A stretch of DNA of 64,000 bases from Ixodes scapularis (Eukaryota > Arthropoda > Arachnida > Ixodida > Ixodidae). Below the pieces are notes generated by a model, which was given only the letters and a program-made list of their open reading frames with translations, searched no databases and was not told the origin of the DNA. Position 1 is the stretch's first letter; each line of letters begins with the position of its first letter. Of the stretch, positions 1 to 10,810 are shown one piece after another. The stretch lies in contig NW_024609857.1 in assembly GCF_016920785.2 (NCBI RefSeq), forward strand, positions 7,831,618 through 7,895,617, given 5' to 3'. A program made the translations under genes and the position numbers.

Positions 1-199
1 CGTCGTACACGGTTGTAAATAACACGTTACGTAAATAAATAAACAATTTCACAACAAATAACTCAGACTGCACGTTATGCAACCACATCACTTGCCCACG
101 GCAGAATTTCCGATCAGGTAGCCCTCTAGAGAAAAATAAAAACAAAAAAAAAGCGAAAAACAAACGAACAAAAACAAAAGCAGCACTACTTCTGCGCAA

Positions 200-900
200 G
201 TGCAATAAGCGGGAATAAAAAAAGCCGTGCCAACGGGAACAAAAAGGCGAAAGGGGAAAACAGAGGCGAGGAGGGTGTCAAGGTCCGAACGGGCGCCCCT
301 TTTTACGCCCAGGTAGTCAAGGCTCTCCGCTCGTTCTCCGGCGGTGGCGGCGTCAAGGGAGGAAAGGCTGCAGCTGGAAGCCTCGGGAATCGAGTGCGTG
401 CCTGAGAGGGCCGCTGCCGCCGAACCGGCCGCGGAGTCGAACGGATCGAAGGCCGGAGCGTGCTCCCTGTCAGAAGGAACTGCTTCCCAAGAACAAAAGG
501 CAGGTCGAAATCAACAGTCCCTAAAAAACAAAAGCGCGGCGGGGCAGAAAGGAGAATTAGGGAAGGGGAAACGGTCGAAACGAGAAACCGAGGAAAGAGA
601 CAGGTGTACATATAGAAAGCAAAAACAAAGCAAGCGGTAACAAAGGGGAGTCGGAAGGCAGAGGTAGACGCCTGGAGTCTGAACGGGAAGCAATCGGAAA
701 AGCGAAACAAGCGCGAGCGGGAAGCAGAAAGGGAAGATTGCCACGGGAAATGGGGCGAGAGGTCCACGTGAGGAGGCACCTCGCGAGCGCACGTGAGCGG
801 GAGAGTGGACAAGTGGCGTCGAAGTGCGTGTGCGGGAGCGAAAGGGGAAGCTAGGGAAGCGCCACGAACGGGACGAAGGGGAGAACCGAGAATGGGTTCG
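200..900. other. Purine-rich, CpG-containing block with strong strand skew
   Basis: The + strand is dominated by G and A for about 700 bases, with many GGGGAA, GAAAG and AACGGG runs, and it holds frequent CpG. ORFs on both strands here are low-complexity by-products of the skew and match no family I know. Such a block can be a 5' untranslated or promoter-proximal region, and it leads directly into the signal-peptide-like stretch at 941-1156. No TATA box or splice pair could be fixed. This is a compositional observation, not a gene call. Confidence 0.4.
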
Positions 901-940
901 GTTCCCGATGTTTGCCGGTGGCGCGCCATGCTGCGGCTAG

Positions 941-1156
941 CCCGCGTTCCGACCAAGCCGTGCACGAAACCCCAATTGTTTCCCCGCACGACACGGCGGC
1001 GGCGGGACCCGCTTGTTTTTGTTGTGGTTGCGGCTGCTGCTAGCACTACTGATCGGCGCCGCTGATTCGTTCGCTACCGGAGCTTCGTCCGCTGAACATC
1101 TCGGGAAACTACAGCCAAAAATAGTACTGGGACTAGCAATGGAGACCGGCAATCCC
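941..1156 (+). other. Signal-peptide-like open stretch (possible first coding exon, frame disturbed)
   Basis: Frame 2 is open from 941 to a TAA near 1191. It encodes a leucine-rich hydrophobic core (LFLLWLRLLLALLIGA) at about 1010-1057, followed by small residues suited to signal peptidase cleavage and then a polar tail. No ATG opens this frame. The ATG at 928 lies in frame 1 and would join only if one base were lost or gained in the GGCGGCGGCGGG run at about 995-1006. This could be a real first exon with an assembly indel, a non-first exon, or chance. No homologue is recognised. Confidence 0.22.
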
Positions 1157-1159
1157 CGT

Positions 1160-2768
1160 GTTTCAGAAGGACTACGTTGCTCGGTGCCTTAAGATGTGTT
1201 TATAGGGTCCTTAACACGGGTGCGGACTTCGTTAGAAGTGTCTGCCACCGATCAGACAATTACTTGTTACTTAAATTTGAAACTATTTTGTCTGTCATCG
1301 ATTGGAGCTTTGGTATTACTCCGAGGGCGTTTGGCCAACACCCAAAGAGGAAAGTATCCGATAACCTTAATTGTTAGGCCCTGTGGTTTGTTTGTTGCTA
1401 GTTGGTCAATCGTTGGAAGATGTGGTAAAAATTTGCACCGCATTAAGTACAAAAATCGTGCCACACCCCGACCCGCATTTCATCTCTTCATTCTTAATTT
1501 CTCTGTCGTCACTGACAGGCATGCGTTTTAATACATACGAGTATTTGGATCAGCAGTATGGCTCCAAAATCTATCGAATTCAAGTGAATATTTTGTTTCA
1601 ATGTGGCGGGTACATGGCCCATGGCGATGTCAAAACTGAGTTGCAGCATCTGCATTTTATTAAATATTTGTAGTAAGTGTTCTGTGTTGTTTACTTGGGG
1701 TCTACTTTCTGTGGCAATATACCCTTTCGTAAATTCAGTCTGACCACTTTGATCACTATCATCATTTAAAAAAATGGCATATGTGCTATACCAGTGACGG
1801 CCTCGTGTTTATTGATGACGAAAGAAGCTGAAGATGCTCCTAAGAAGATGATTTGAGGCCTATGCATTCGAGATGTTAGCGCGACGCGAAGCAGGAATTG
1901 GATGCAAGAGCTGCGTAAGCGTTTATTTCTAACTTGGGCCCCAGCCAATATGTTAGTAGCCCACAATCGATTTTAAAGCCCCTTGACGTATAGAACTTCA
2001 TCAAGGCGTCTACGTAGGTTGGCGCTTCGTTCTGAATGGTTGCATCTTTTTCGCCATTGACACAGAAAGAGATTGAGAAAGAACTCTACAGTGTAGCGCA
2101 CATTCTCGTTTGCTGTTGACTCGTGAAAGTGACGGCGCCCGATAAAATACTGCAGACTACATGTTTATTGCCACCATTAGTACAGTAAAAGTTAAACAGC
2201 CATTTGAGATACCAGATGGCACTGAATTCCGGATATGGTTTATGGTGCCAAGACTAGAGAGCCGAAGCACGCCGGCTCACTGCGCAGCTGTGTATAATTC
2301 AAGCTAAATAATTTGCTGGGTTTAACTTAACAAATTTAAAAATATAAGATTGTTCCCTTTAGCTTTGATCTCACAATGTTACTCTAATATTAGTCAGGAT
2401 ATGCCAAACTTAAAGCACTGTTTTTACCCCCTTCGGGTTTTCTTAGCTTAAGTTCGCCGCAGGCTTTCTAGTTCCCTCCAAAACAAACATGGCGTTAAAA
2501 ATCCCCGGAGAAGGGGAACAAGGGGAGCAAAAGAAAACAGAAATCTCCAGTCTTTTCGGGCGCGCACCAGTCTCCTAGCTCTGTTTGAAAATTTGTGTTT
2601 GTCCTTTGTCCCCCTTATTTGCCGAACTTCCCCTTCTTTATGGATTATTATCGTCCTTCTTGTCCAGCAGCTCGCTTGCACCCTTGGATTTATTGAATTA
2701 TCATCATGGCGTCTTTCTCGTATGGTGTGCATCGTTGTGACTGCTTGTAGCTGAGCTTGTTTATGATT
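1160..2768. other. Intergenic or intronic, no feature supported
   Basis: Short ORFs of 60-120 codons occur on both strands, but none shows domain motifs, a plausible splice structure or codon bias above background. No RNA gene or clear repeat was seen. Confidence 0.4.
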
Positions 2769-2918
2769 CATGCTTCTGAGATGCCAGCTGAACGTAGGAA
2801 GGTACATGGAGAGAGAGAGAGAGAGAAAAGAGGAAAAGCAGTGTGTTTGCCCTCTCTTCGCTCACTTTCCCTTTCTTCGTGTATCTTCCTACGTTCAGCT
2901 GGCATCTTCAAAAGCATG
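2769..2918. repeat. Foldback (inverted-repeat) element, 150 bp
   Basis: Two arms of about 43 bp pair with only a few mismatches. The left arm starts CATGCTTCTGAGATGCC at 2769. The right arm ends GGCATCTTCAAAAGCATG at 2918. The loop holds a short GA microsatellite (about 2812-2824). This shape is typical of a non-autonomous TIR element, but no target-site duplication could be fixed. Confidence 0.7.
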
Positions 2919-3789
2919 GTGTGTATAGTCGGTAGTCGATATGGTGTACCGTCCGTACATTTCGTGAGCTTGCCCCGTACGATTGTCGCGAAGTTCGGCA
3001 AATAAAAGTTGTCAAAAAGTACCAAGCAAGTGGTGTTAAGTACGCACAAGTGAGACAGACAAAACCGGGACTCTCCATTGTTTCGGTATGCCGGTTGCTT
3101 ATCAACCTCACCGGTGTAATTGAAAAGATCGAGCCCAGAAACTCATGGGTTCTGCAGCGCGAGCTTTCGCTGGTGTTCCGAGCTGTGGTGTGCGACTACT
3201 AGAGTTAGAGCGCGACCCAAATGCGATTTGACTTCGCGCTGTGGCGTGCGTGCTCCTATTTAGGTATATCGCGCCCGTGCTATGACATTTCAGCACCAGA
3301 AGAGTTTACATATAAACAACCTCAAAACTGCAGCGTTGATGAAATTCACAACTTTTCTTAAACAGACGTCGCCACATGTCTGCGTCGGCCGCAAGACAAA
3401 TGGAATTCGACGAGATCGACTGCGATATGATTTGTAATATTCAGCAAGTTCCTGGGACAGCGGGGCATTGAAGAGTGCACGCAAGCTTGCTTAGTGTTAC
3501 TGTGTTTAATCTCGTGCAATATGTTCTTTATTTATATACACTCACACACACACGAAAAATAGCCGAGGTTCCGCCGATCTTCACGGAGAAAAGCGCACAA
3601 GAGCCTCTCGTGCTTGATTGCTTCTTCTCGGTAGCAGAGTGCCAGGAATCCTCGGTAACGGAATACCAAGAATGCTCGGTATGAGAGTGTCTGTAACAGG
3701 CTCAGTATCTTTTTGCTGATATCCAGCTGCTACGGTTTGAGGCACCACTTGAAAATCACGGCCCCAAATTTATTGCCCAAACTTGGTTC
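2919..3789. other. Intergenic, no gene seen
   Basis: No coding signal is supported. A short direct duplication (a GCCAGGAATCCTCGGTA-like unit, then a variant) lies at about 3640-3682. The stretch is otherwise unremarkable and ends at the Ty3/gypsy relic. Confidence 0.35.
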
Positions 3790-3975
3790 ACACCAAAAAT
3801 CAGGGCTAGGGCTTCCTTACTGAGCTAACTGTAGTAGCGTTCAGCCGTTTGAAGACTGCGAGATCGAAACGTAATTGGTTTCTCAGCACCTGAATCTTGT
3901 CGGTGAGCCAGGACAGCCTCAATTCCATACGGCCACGCATCGCAGATCAGCACTACTACTTTCTTGGGATCATAA

Positions 3976-4162
3976 AGGCCCGTTCACACATGCAGCGGAG
4001 CGCTACAAGCATAGCGCTTACCTCGCGCTAAGCGCGTGCTGACGGGAGGGTTCACCAGCTTTGTATCGCACCGTCAAAGCTGTTGCTCATGGCAGACGAT
4101 AAGTAGCTGACGGCACGTGAGGAGCGCTACATCAGCGCTTCGCTGCATGTGAGAACCGGCCT
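3976..4162. mobile_element. PIF/Harbinger-like MITE, 187 bp, TAA target duplication
   Basis: Terminal inverted repeats of about 30 bp begin AGGCCCGTTCACACA at 3976 and end TGTGAGAACCGGCCT at 4162. They are flanked by an exact TAA duplication at 3973-3975 and 4163-4165. A three-base TAA/TTA duplication together with TTCACAC-type ends is characteristic of PIF/Harbinger elements. The interior holds further AGCGCT palindromes. Removing the element plus one TAA restores the RNase H reading frame of the host retrotransposon across the site, which confirms the boundaries independently. Confidence 0.85.
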
Positions 4163-4794
4163 TAATGGGCCAATACCGCGGCAGACAGAAATGAATCCTT
4201 GCTGTGACGAAGAGCCTGTTCCTGGTCAGCCCCCCAAGTCCATGATGTCTTGGCCGCCATAAGATGATTCAACGGATGTAGGACGCTGGACAAGTTTGGC
4301 AGGAACCGACGACGAAATTTTATCAGTCCCAGGTAGCTCTGAAACGTTTTTACATCCGTAGACCTTGGAACTTTTAGTACTGCCTCTGTCTTCTCCAGGC
4401 TAGGCTGTAAACCTGCAGAACTAACAACATGACCCAAGTATTTAGCCTCGGGAACCAAGTAGTCCCACTTGCCCAGCTTCAGCTTCAGCCGGCTCAGCAC
4501 TCGGCTCAGGTCTTGGTCATTTCGCCTTGTCACGAGAATGTCGTCGAAATATGCAACGACGTGCTTGAGTTTTTGCAATAGGTTCTCCATCTCACGTTGT
4601 AAGATCGATGGTGCAGAGGTCACACTGAACGGCAGACGAGTTTACTAGTGCAGACCTCGTGGTGTGTTGACGGCAACCAGTTTGGACGACTTCTCATCAA
4701 GTTTAACTTGTAAATGTGCATCTTTCAAGTCCGACTTACCGCATTTCTCGCCTCCAGGGCTTCCACTCGCGGGATGAGGTACTTTTCAGGTACA

Positions 4795-5378
4795 GTCTGT
4801 GGGAGCCACTGGCTTCCCTCCTTCGAGAAGGCGTAAACTGCGGATGTTCCGGGCGAAGTCGTCTGGCTTCGAGCCTGGTCCCTCCGTATCGTGTCGGGGA
4901 AAGAACGCCACCATGCTGGCCTACATTCTCGCACTCCTTTGCGCGCTCCCCGTTTTCGAGGGATGAGCTAAATCGCGCGGGACTGTCGGACCTGCCCTCC
5001 CCCGAGTGGACGGCCGTCTGGTCGAGGAGTCCTGGATTGAACTCCGGGCGACTGGTCGAGTCGCGGCGGGAGCTCGTCCGACCGGCGATGACTCAACGCT
5101 AGCGTTTTCCCTGGCTCTGACTGTCGGCGACCCCTCCTCCTAGTGAACGTCCGTCTGCCAAGAGCCCTGGCCCCGAATTCCTACGACGATGGGTAGCTGC
5201 GTGAGGTTGGATACCGGGATTATCGTTGTTGGCATGGCGTTGGACGAACCCGGCGCGGCGACCGCCCTCGCTGGTAATCGTAGGCCGCGCGGTGGGGCGG
5301 GCACCGGATTCCCCTTTGAGCACCGATCGCCGGACGTAAAAGTACGTAATCTTCCTTTTCTTCACAAGTCACAAGATT
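4795..5378. other. GC-rich insertion (about 580 bp) inside the gypsy RT
   Basis: The RT frame breaks at a KITVN-type segment (about 5378) and resumes at a PEKYLIPRVE segment (about 4794), whereas the sister copy at 6727-7103 reads through uninterrupted. The intervening DNA is much richer in G+C and CpG than its surroundings and encodes no protein I recognise. A near-duplicated ACCGTA/ACTGTA at the two edges may be the target duplication. The exact ends and the element class are unresolved. Confidence 0.6.
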
Positions 5379-5689
5379 TACGGTGATTTTGAAGTCTCTA
5401 CACATGCGAACCTGCCCATTTTGTTTCAGGACCGGTACAATAGGGGCAGCCCATTCCGAAGTCTTCACTGGACGCAGGACTCCATGCGTTGCAACTCATC
5501 GTTGACTCTGTCAAGCGTCGCAAATGGAACTGCACGAGGCTTGAAAAACTTTGGTTTGGCGTTGTCCTGAAGATTTATTTTTACATCAACCCCCTGGAGA
5601 TTTTCTAGACTTTCATCAAAGATACTGAAGTATCCAGTAAAGAGGTCCGCAACAGAAGTCACCACGTTGACATCTTTCGCCTTGGACAG

Positions 5690-5950
5690 CTCGATGCCCA
5701 GGTCCTTCATCCAGCCACGTCCTAGAAGGAATGGGTAGGTGCCAGGGACGACATACAGAATGTCCTCATATTTGCGGTTACCAAGTTTCATCGTTGCAGC
5801 AAGGCTTCCCTGAACCGGGGAAAGTTAGCCTGAATATCTTTTTAGCATGACGTATGACGGTTCAAGTTGTCATGAAGGAAATCCGCGTCGAAATGTTTCC
5901 TGAGACACAACAGACATGCTATATCACGTGTCGAGTTGCGTCGGCAAGAA
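5690..5950 (-). pseudogene. Ty3/gypsy aspartic protease remnant, active-site glycine codon lost
   Basis: The - strand shows the retroviral-type protease pattern. The expected LDTG active-site motif is present as L-D-T followed by TGA (complement of 5924-5935), so the glycine codon is a stop. Downstream in register are an SVVSQETF-like segment and the LLGRGWM flap/C-terminal motif (about 5705-5730), then a linker into RT. The protease would have cleaved the polyprotein. The stop at the catalytic motif shows that the copy is inactive. Confidence 0.75.
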
Positions 5951-5957
5951 GTTCAGT

Positions 5958-6703
5958 TCACCGTAACTTCCACTCGGAAAGGTTGGCCGTCGACTGCAGA
6001 CGATGGAATTTTCCACATCTCGTAGACGTCTGACGGTGAAACATTCTTGCGACTGACCCGCTTCGTCCAAGGCGTGGACCGATTAGAGAGCCTCTTCGGG
6101 CTGCCGGCGGTCCCATCCACTGTCTTTCCCTTTTATGCTCGTGCCAAATGACACTTGCCCCGACACTTGTGGTAAGTGGTGCTTGCATGACAACACTGTG
6201 GCGTAATGCACGCCTCCGTAAAAAACAAAACAAAATGGTGCCTGTCTTGCGCTTCGGCTTCGCAGCTTCACCGCGTGACACGGGGTTAGCTAACTCGAAA
6301 TCTGGCTGGATAGACGTCGATAGCGTCTGCGAATCTTTCTTTGCTGCTTCCATTGCCACAATCGTATTTTTCGCAAGGTCGAGGGTCAAATCTGCAATAT
6401 CTAGGAGTTGCCGTTGTATCATCTCGTCGTTAATACCTCCTACGAATCGGTCTCACAGCGTTATCTCTCGGAACGCCCCGAATCCACCATCGTCCGCAAA
6501 CTTGTCCAAACTAGTCAAGAAATCCGCCGCTGTTTCACCAACGTGACGCACCCGTAACTTAAACCTAAACTTGCAACGACCTCCGACGGCCGTGGTAAAA
6601 AATGCTCGTCGAGCACCTCGAGAATGGTTCCTAGGCCAGCCTCTGACGGTTTGACAGGCGCCAGCAGATTTCGAAGTAACGAATATGGGGCCGGGCCAAA
6701 CAC
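5958..6703 (-). pseudogene. Ty3/gypsy gag remnant
   Basis: Fragments in shifting frames show the gag features of Ty3/gypsy elements. There is a YSLLRNLLAPVKPSE block at about 6620-6685. A VGETAADFLTSLDKFA block follows at about 6490-6540, then an in-frame TGA and RFVGGINDEMIQRQLL at about 6405-6455. Next comes AMEAAKKD at about 6335. A cysteine/histidine cluster near 6160-6245 looks like a worn CCHC zinc knuckle. Gag would form the particle and package element RNA. Several stops and frame changes make this a pseudogene. Confidence 0.75.
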
Positions 6704-6726
6704 GTAAGTAAAGAAGGGGGTTGCAG

Positions 6727-7103
6727 CAAAGATAAATCTTTAGGACAACGCCAAACCAAGATGTTTTAAGCTTCGTGCAGTTCCATTTACGATGCTAGAC
6801 GGAGTCAACGAGGAGTTGCAACACATGGAACTGGACGGAGTACCGCGTCCACTGAAGACTTCGGAATGGGCTGCCCCTATTGTACTGGTCCTGAAACAAA
6901 ATGGGCAGGTTCGCATCTGCGGAGACTTCAAAGTCACTGTTAATGAAAAATACCCCATCCTGCGAGTGGAGGACTTGTTTGTTAAGTTGAGTGGAGGCGA
7001 AAAATTCAGCAAGTTGGACTTAAAAGATGCATACTTTCAAGTTGAACTGGATAAGAAATCGTCCAAACTGGTTGCGATCAACACTCCGCGAGGACTGGCT
7101 ATA
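6727..7103 (+). pseudogene. Second Ty3/gypsy RT fragment, opposite strand
   Basis: The + strand encodes the N-terminal half of the same RT: the AVPFTMLDGVNEELQ region, KTSEWAAPIVLVLKQNGQ, the YPILRVEDLF segment, and the first catalytic region KLDLKDAYFQVELDKK with SKLVAINTPRG. It matches the - strand copy at 4665-5560 closely but lacks its GC-rich insert. It starts about 20 bp from the gag end of the first copy in inverted orientation and stops before the YxDD box. It is a truncated fragment and not a functional gene. Confidence 0.85.
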
Positions 7104-7195
7104 TGTCACAAATTTACCTTGTAAATGGGTCCGAGCGCTTGTGTCAAAGAAACGGGTGAAACGTAGAAAAAAGACAAGCGCGCAAAAGCCTGCAT

Positions 7196-7992
7196 GCAGT
7201 GTTTCGTACGGTACATCTAAAAAGCAGATGAAGTACAAAGTAAACGAGAACTTATGTACTTCAATTAAAGTAGTAAGTGCACCGGGCACAATGCACTTGA
7301 AGTAAAGTACTATAAATACCACGTACTTTCAAAGTAACGGCAAGCAATTTTCAGCACAATCTTTGATGATGATATCTTATAACTGGTATGCATTGCCCGA
7401 GGGGTAATCGGGGGGTGCATTAGTTAATTTCTAAAATGGCGGTGAATATTGAATGAGATCAACTGATCGCAGAGTAGTTATTTTCATAAGTGGTGCCGCT
7501 TATGAAAATTTGGCACCGCTTGCACTGGCTTGCACCCAAGGGGGCTAAACGTACTAGGAGAGAGCATGGCGTGAGACCCGAAGCTTCTGCAAGTAATCTT
7601 CTTGTGGAGGAATGTCCTCGCCTAACATTTTTGACCTCATCGCTTGAGCTGACCGAGTGACAAGTAGCGAAATTTCGAAATGTTGCGAGAAAGCCGCCCG
7701 CAGTTTAAACGAAGCGATGCGGCATCTGCTCGGCTTTCTGCTGATAAAATTATTTGTTCAGATCTCTTCGGAGTGGACAAAGCATCGTTTTGAAATACCA
7801 AATTAACAGAACCAGATTTGGAGAAAGTAATTTGAATTGGGAGTTGTTAGTTTCTTGGAAAGTAACAAATAAATAATATAAGTACAGTGAAGTTCATACT
7901 CAGTGAATGTACTTCAAGTAAAGCACAAGTTTTCTAAAATTGCTTGAGGTAGTACTTTCAATACGATCTAATTAGGGCTGTTCCCAAAACTG
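7196..7992. mobile_element. hAT-like MITE, family A, 797 bp
   Basis: The ends are CAGTGTTTCG (7196) and CCCAAAACTG (7992), imperfect versions of the CAGTGTTGGG terminus. The flanking 8-bp duplications CCTGCATG (7188-7195) and CCTGCATT (7993-8000) match at 7 of 8 positions, which is the hAT signature. The subterminal DNA is full of AGTACTT and AAAGTAC motifs, shared with 21766-22773 and 52749-52870. There is no transposase, so it is non-autonomous. Confidence 0.82.
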
Positions 7993-8146
7993 CCTGCATT
8001 CCCTGCGATCCCTGTTCAGCACCCGCAACCGTGATCCTCGTTTGAAGAGATGAGCTGTAGCAAATGGATGTTTATCAGGCCAAAGCCAAAAACTGAAACC
8101 CCCAAAAAGTCTGTAAATACTGGGCGCAATAACGAAAAACCAATAA

Positions 8147-8165
8147 CCCCCCCCCCCCCCCCCCC
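8147..8165. repeat. Poly-C run (19 C)
   Basis: An uninterrupted run of 19 C on the + strand. It is one of several long G/C homopolymers in this window. Confidence 0.95.
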
Positions 8166-9412
8166 TCAGCTTTCTCTTTATCCCTACAAATTGTGGACAG
8201 CAAGTATATAATATACAGGGCTTCGATACATAGATGCGACAAATTTGTAAATAGCCATTTTTATGTAGTGATGGACCACTATAATAACAGATTCCTACAA
8301 TGTGATGGTGGTCTTTCGTGGGACCTCAGCCTTAAAGACACCAGCAGCGCCATTTTTATGGACTAAAGGGTATTTTGGATTACTCAGTCCACAATTTCTA
8401 AAATTTTCGTTCAAGCGGACTCGAGAGAACGGGCCAGAAAGAAGCCGTGGAAGTTTGCGCAAACCTTTAAGCAGCGACTGCCGGGACAAAGCTTCGGCAA
8501 ACGAGTACAAATGGAAGGAGAAAGGAATCGATGGAAAAGGAATCGGGAGAATACGGAGGAAATGAGGTAAGAAGAAAAGGCGGACAAAGACTGTCACATT
8601 TGTCAGATTGGCGTTTTTGTGTTCTTCGGTTCGTTCCTTTTTTTTTTTTACCCTCTTGTTTAGTTTTGAAGACTGACCCTCTTTTATTTATGACACACAG
8701 CAAACTAGAATTACGTTAGGGTAAGAATGTATTTGCACTTATCTCAGAACGTAATTCGATTCCTAGTTTTAATTACGTAGTAACAAGGCAATCCTGGTTG
8801 TTCTTTTAATTTTCTATTCTTCCAGAGAGCGCCGGCTTTTCTTTTTTTATTGGAGCAAAAGAGAAATCATATTTTTCATTGGTAAACGGTAGGCTTAAGC
8901 AAGCCTTGCCTGAAAACTTTTTTTTAACTTTCCTGTGCGTCTTCGTATTGTGACCGCTTCACTACATCTGTAAAACGACACAAACAGTTACACTGAACTT
9001 TATAGATCGTTGATATTGTCGCCATATCAATCTCTAGCGTACGCCCAACAGTCCTGAATGTGGCTAACGCGAAGCTTCTGCTCATATTTAATGGGGAGAG
9101 CAATACTATTTGCCCCTTTTCATTGCGTTCGCCTCGCACGTGTAAATATCAGTTCAAAACAAAATGTAAAAAAAAAGTCTGCACGCCCATTTAGTTACAG
9201 TGCCCTTCATAGACCGATCATTTCGATATATGCCAATTGTCCGGAAAATGAAAAAACAAAACATAAAAATGCTCAGTTTGAAGACGCCATAGTTGCAGAA
9301 GGACAACTAGCATAAAGGCTGGAACTCCCTGGAGTGAATATACGGCAAACAGGCGACAAACTTCATCCAGCGGCACGTTCGCTTTGCTCGCGGTCTCAGC
9401 CAATACCATCAA
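8166..9412. other. Intergenic, nothing recognised
   Basis: Scattered short ORFs and a T-rich tract at 8638-8649. No domain, RNA gene, TIR or tandem array was identified. Confidence 0.35.
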
Positions 9413-9530
9413 GAGGACAAGGCCTGTGAAAGACGTCATCGTTAGTGGCTTCCCAACCCGCCCCAAGCGACCAGTAACGCTCAAGCTCACTGAGAGTCGC
9501 CGCAAAGGGGCAGACTCGTCCGTCGTGTCG
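9413..9530. repeat. Dispersed repeat shared with 60903-61030
   Basis: The segment beginning ACAAGGCCTGTGAAAGACG aligns with the one beginning ACAAGGCCTGCAGATGACG at 60903. Matching continues through GACGTCAT, GTTAGT/GAGTAG and the CCGCC-rich part. Two diverged copies 51 kb apart indicate a dispersed repeat of unknown class. A 231-codon ORF on the - strand (9218-9913) runs over it and is not supported as a gene. Confidence 0.5.
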
Positions 9531-10436
9531 CCGTCGCGTGCTACCGTCGCGCTCGCTGTGAGACGCCATAAAGGCCGACAACCAGACACGAGATTCTGCG
9601 GCTCAGCAACACTTCCTTTGATTTCCTTGCTCTCAACACTCTGACTGACTCTGACTGACGAGATTCTGCAAGGCAGAAGATCCTCCTCCCCATGGGGGAG
9701 TAGGAAACAGGCAACGGTGGACGGGGTAGAAGGGGGAGATGAGGAAACGAGGAAAAAGTGGAAAGCGAAAACTGGTCGTCGGTCTTTAAAGAAAGGAACT
9801 ACAAAAGAAGGTTTGCAACCCTTGCAGCACAGCGTTGCATCACAAACATCTACACGGCGGAACCAAGTGGGACCAAGGAACCGGGAGATGTTGCGATTGG
9901 GCAAACTCTGCACCGCTGACCAATCGCAGCGGGTGGCGATGTCCCTATCCCGCCGTGTAAATTAGGGCCCCGAAATTCGAGCTCTCAAAACACCGAGAAA
10001 TCGCCCGGAAAGGTCGCGCCTTCTTTACCCGAGTACCAGGCGCATTAGTTAAAGGGACACTGACAGGGTATTTCTCCTCGCCGAGGGTTTTATTTGAACA
10101 AGACCTATAAGTGCCCAACTGCCCAGAACACAACTTGCGGCTCGAGATTCGTTTTCTTTCCGCCCGAAAATAGCCGGTCGAGAACTGACCGTTTTGAGCC
10201 GCGCTCACTTTCTTTTCCATGGTAACGTGGCGTTCAAGCTATGTGTACCAAATATCTTCCTAGTCGTGGGTCATCTAAGGCACATATTCAATAATAAAAA
10301 CAGAAAAGAACCTGAACCTCATTTTTATGGCCTCCAAGAAGCTGCAAATGCGTTTATCGAAAAAACAAAAATTGTTGCATAGATCACAAGAAGTACAGGG
10401 TGTGCCCCAAGACAATTTACAGGTTTTTTTTTTTTT

Positions 10437-10810
10437 TTCGAAAGGCTAGGCGAGCGGACGCGTAGCGACGGAGGCCGCACCGGATTGGCTGGTTATAGGC
10501 AGCGACGCCATGACGTCACAACTATCAACCAAAGATCGCCGGTGTCGTCCCCCTTCGCGGTAAATGTATCGTTGAGGCGTGTGTTAGCCCTCCCGTTCGC
10601 GCTGCTTCGCGGCAACAATCCGCGGATGGTTCATTTCAAAATATTAACCTACCTTGGCCCACCCGTACACGCGGCCCAAGTACGCCCTAGCCCTGCTGTC
10701 CCCCATTGCACTTCGGGTGCTAGGTGTTACGTCACGCCGTCGCTCTCTATAACCTGCCAATGCTGCGCGGCCACCGTTGCTACGCGTCCTACCGCCTAGC
10801 CTTTCGAAAT
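10437..10810. mobile_element. TIR element, 374 bp
   Basis: Inverted arms of about 40 bp start TTCGAAAGGCTAGGCG at 10437 and end CGCCTAGCCTTTCGAA near 10808. They pair at roughly 34 of 40 positions and include GGACGCGTAGC. The interior is GC-rich and carries no transposase. The left end lies on a poly-T tract, so the duplication at the insertion site cannot be fixed. Confidence 0.7.

Larger units (their letters stand above)
3790..5550 (-). pseudogene. Ty3/gypsy reverse transcriptase-RNase H remnant
   Basis: The RT start is seen as FFKPRAVPFATLD (about 5510-5545) and KTSEWAAPIVPVLKQ (about 5415-5467). RT resumes past the insert with EKYLIPRVEALEA and SDLKDAHLQVKLDEKSSKL (about 4665-4795). The catalytic YFDD box is encoded by the complement of 4540-4551, followed by LGHVVSSAGLQPS and the connection segment. 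RNase H begins near 4240, is split by the MITE at 3976-4162, and continues in the same frame on the far side with the CDA and SKEALALI-type motifs. Two tandem stops follow GLH near 4645, and others follow in RNase H. Confidence 0.85.
3790..6705 (-). mobile_element. Ty3/gypsy LTR retrotransposon relic (gag-pro-RT-RNase H)
   Basis: Reading the - strand from 6705 down to about 3790 gives the classic Ty3/gypsy order: gag, zinc-knuckle remnant, aspartic protease, reverse transcriptase, RNase H. All parts carry stops and frameshifts, so the element is dead. No LTRs or integrase were found, so both ends are incomplete. Two later insertions interrupt it: a 187-bp MITE (3976-4162) in RNase H and a GC-rich block of about 580 bp (4795-5378) in RT. 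A second copy fragment lies head to head at 6727-7103 on +. The assignment to Ty3/gypsy is firm. The clade within it is not determined. Confidence 0.88.

Noticed and set aside
303..1046. 247-codon minus-strand ORF in the purine-rich block
   Set aside because: It results from strand skew that removes stop codons. The protein is Ser/Arg/Phe-rich without motifs.
9218..9913. 231-codon minus-strand ORF
   Set aside because: No recognisable domain. It crosses a dispersed repeat and has irregular composition, so it is most likely chance.
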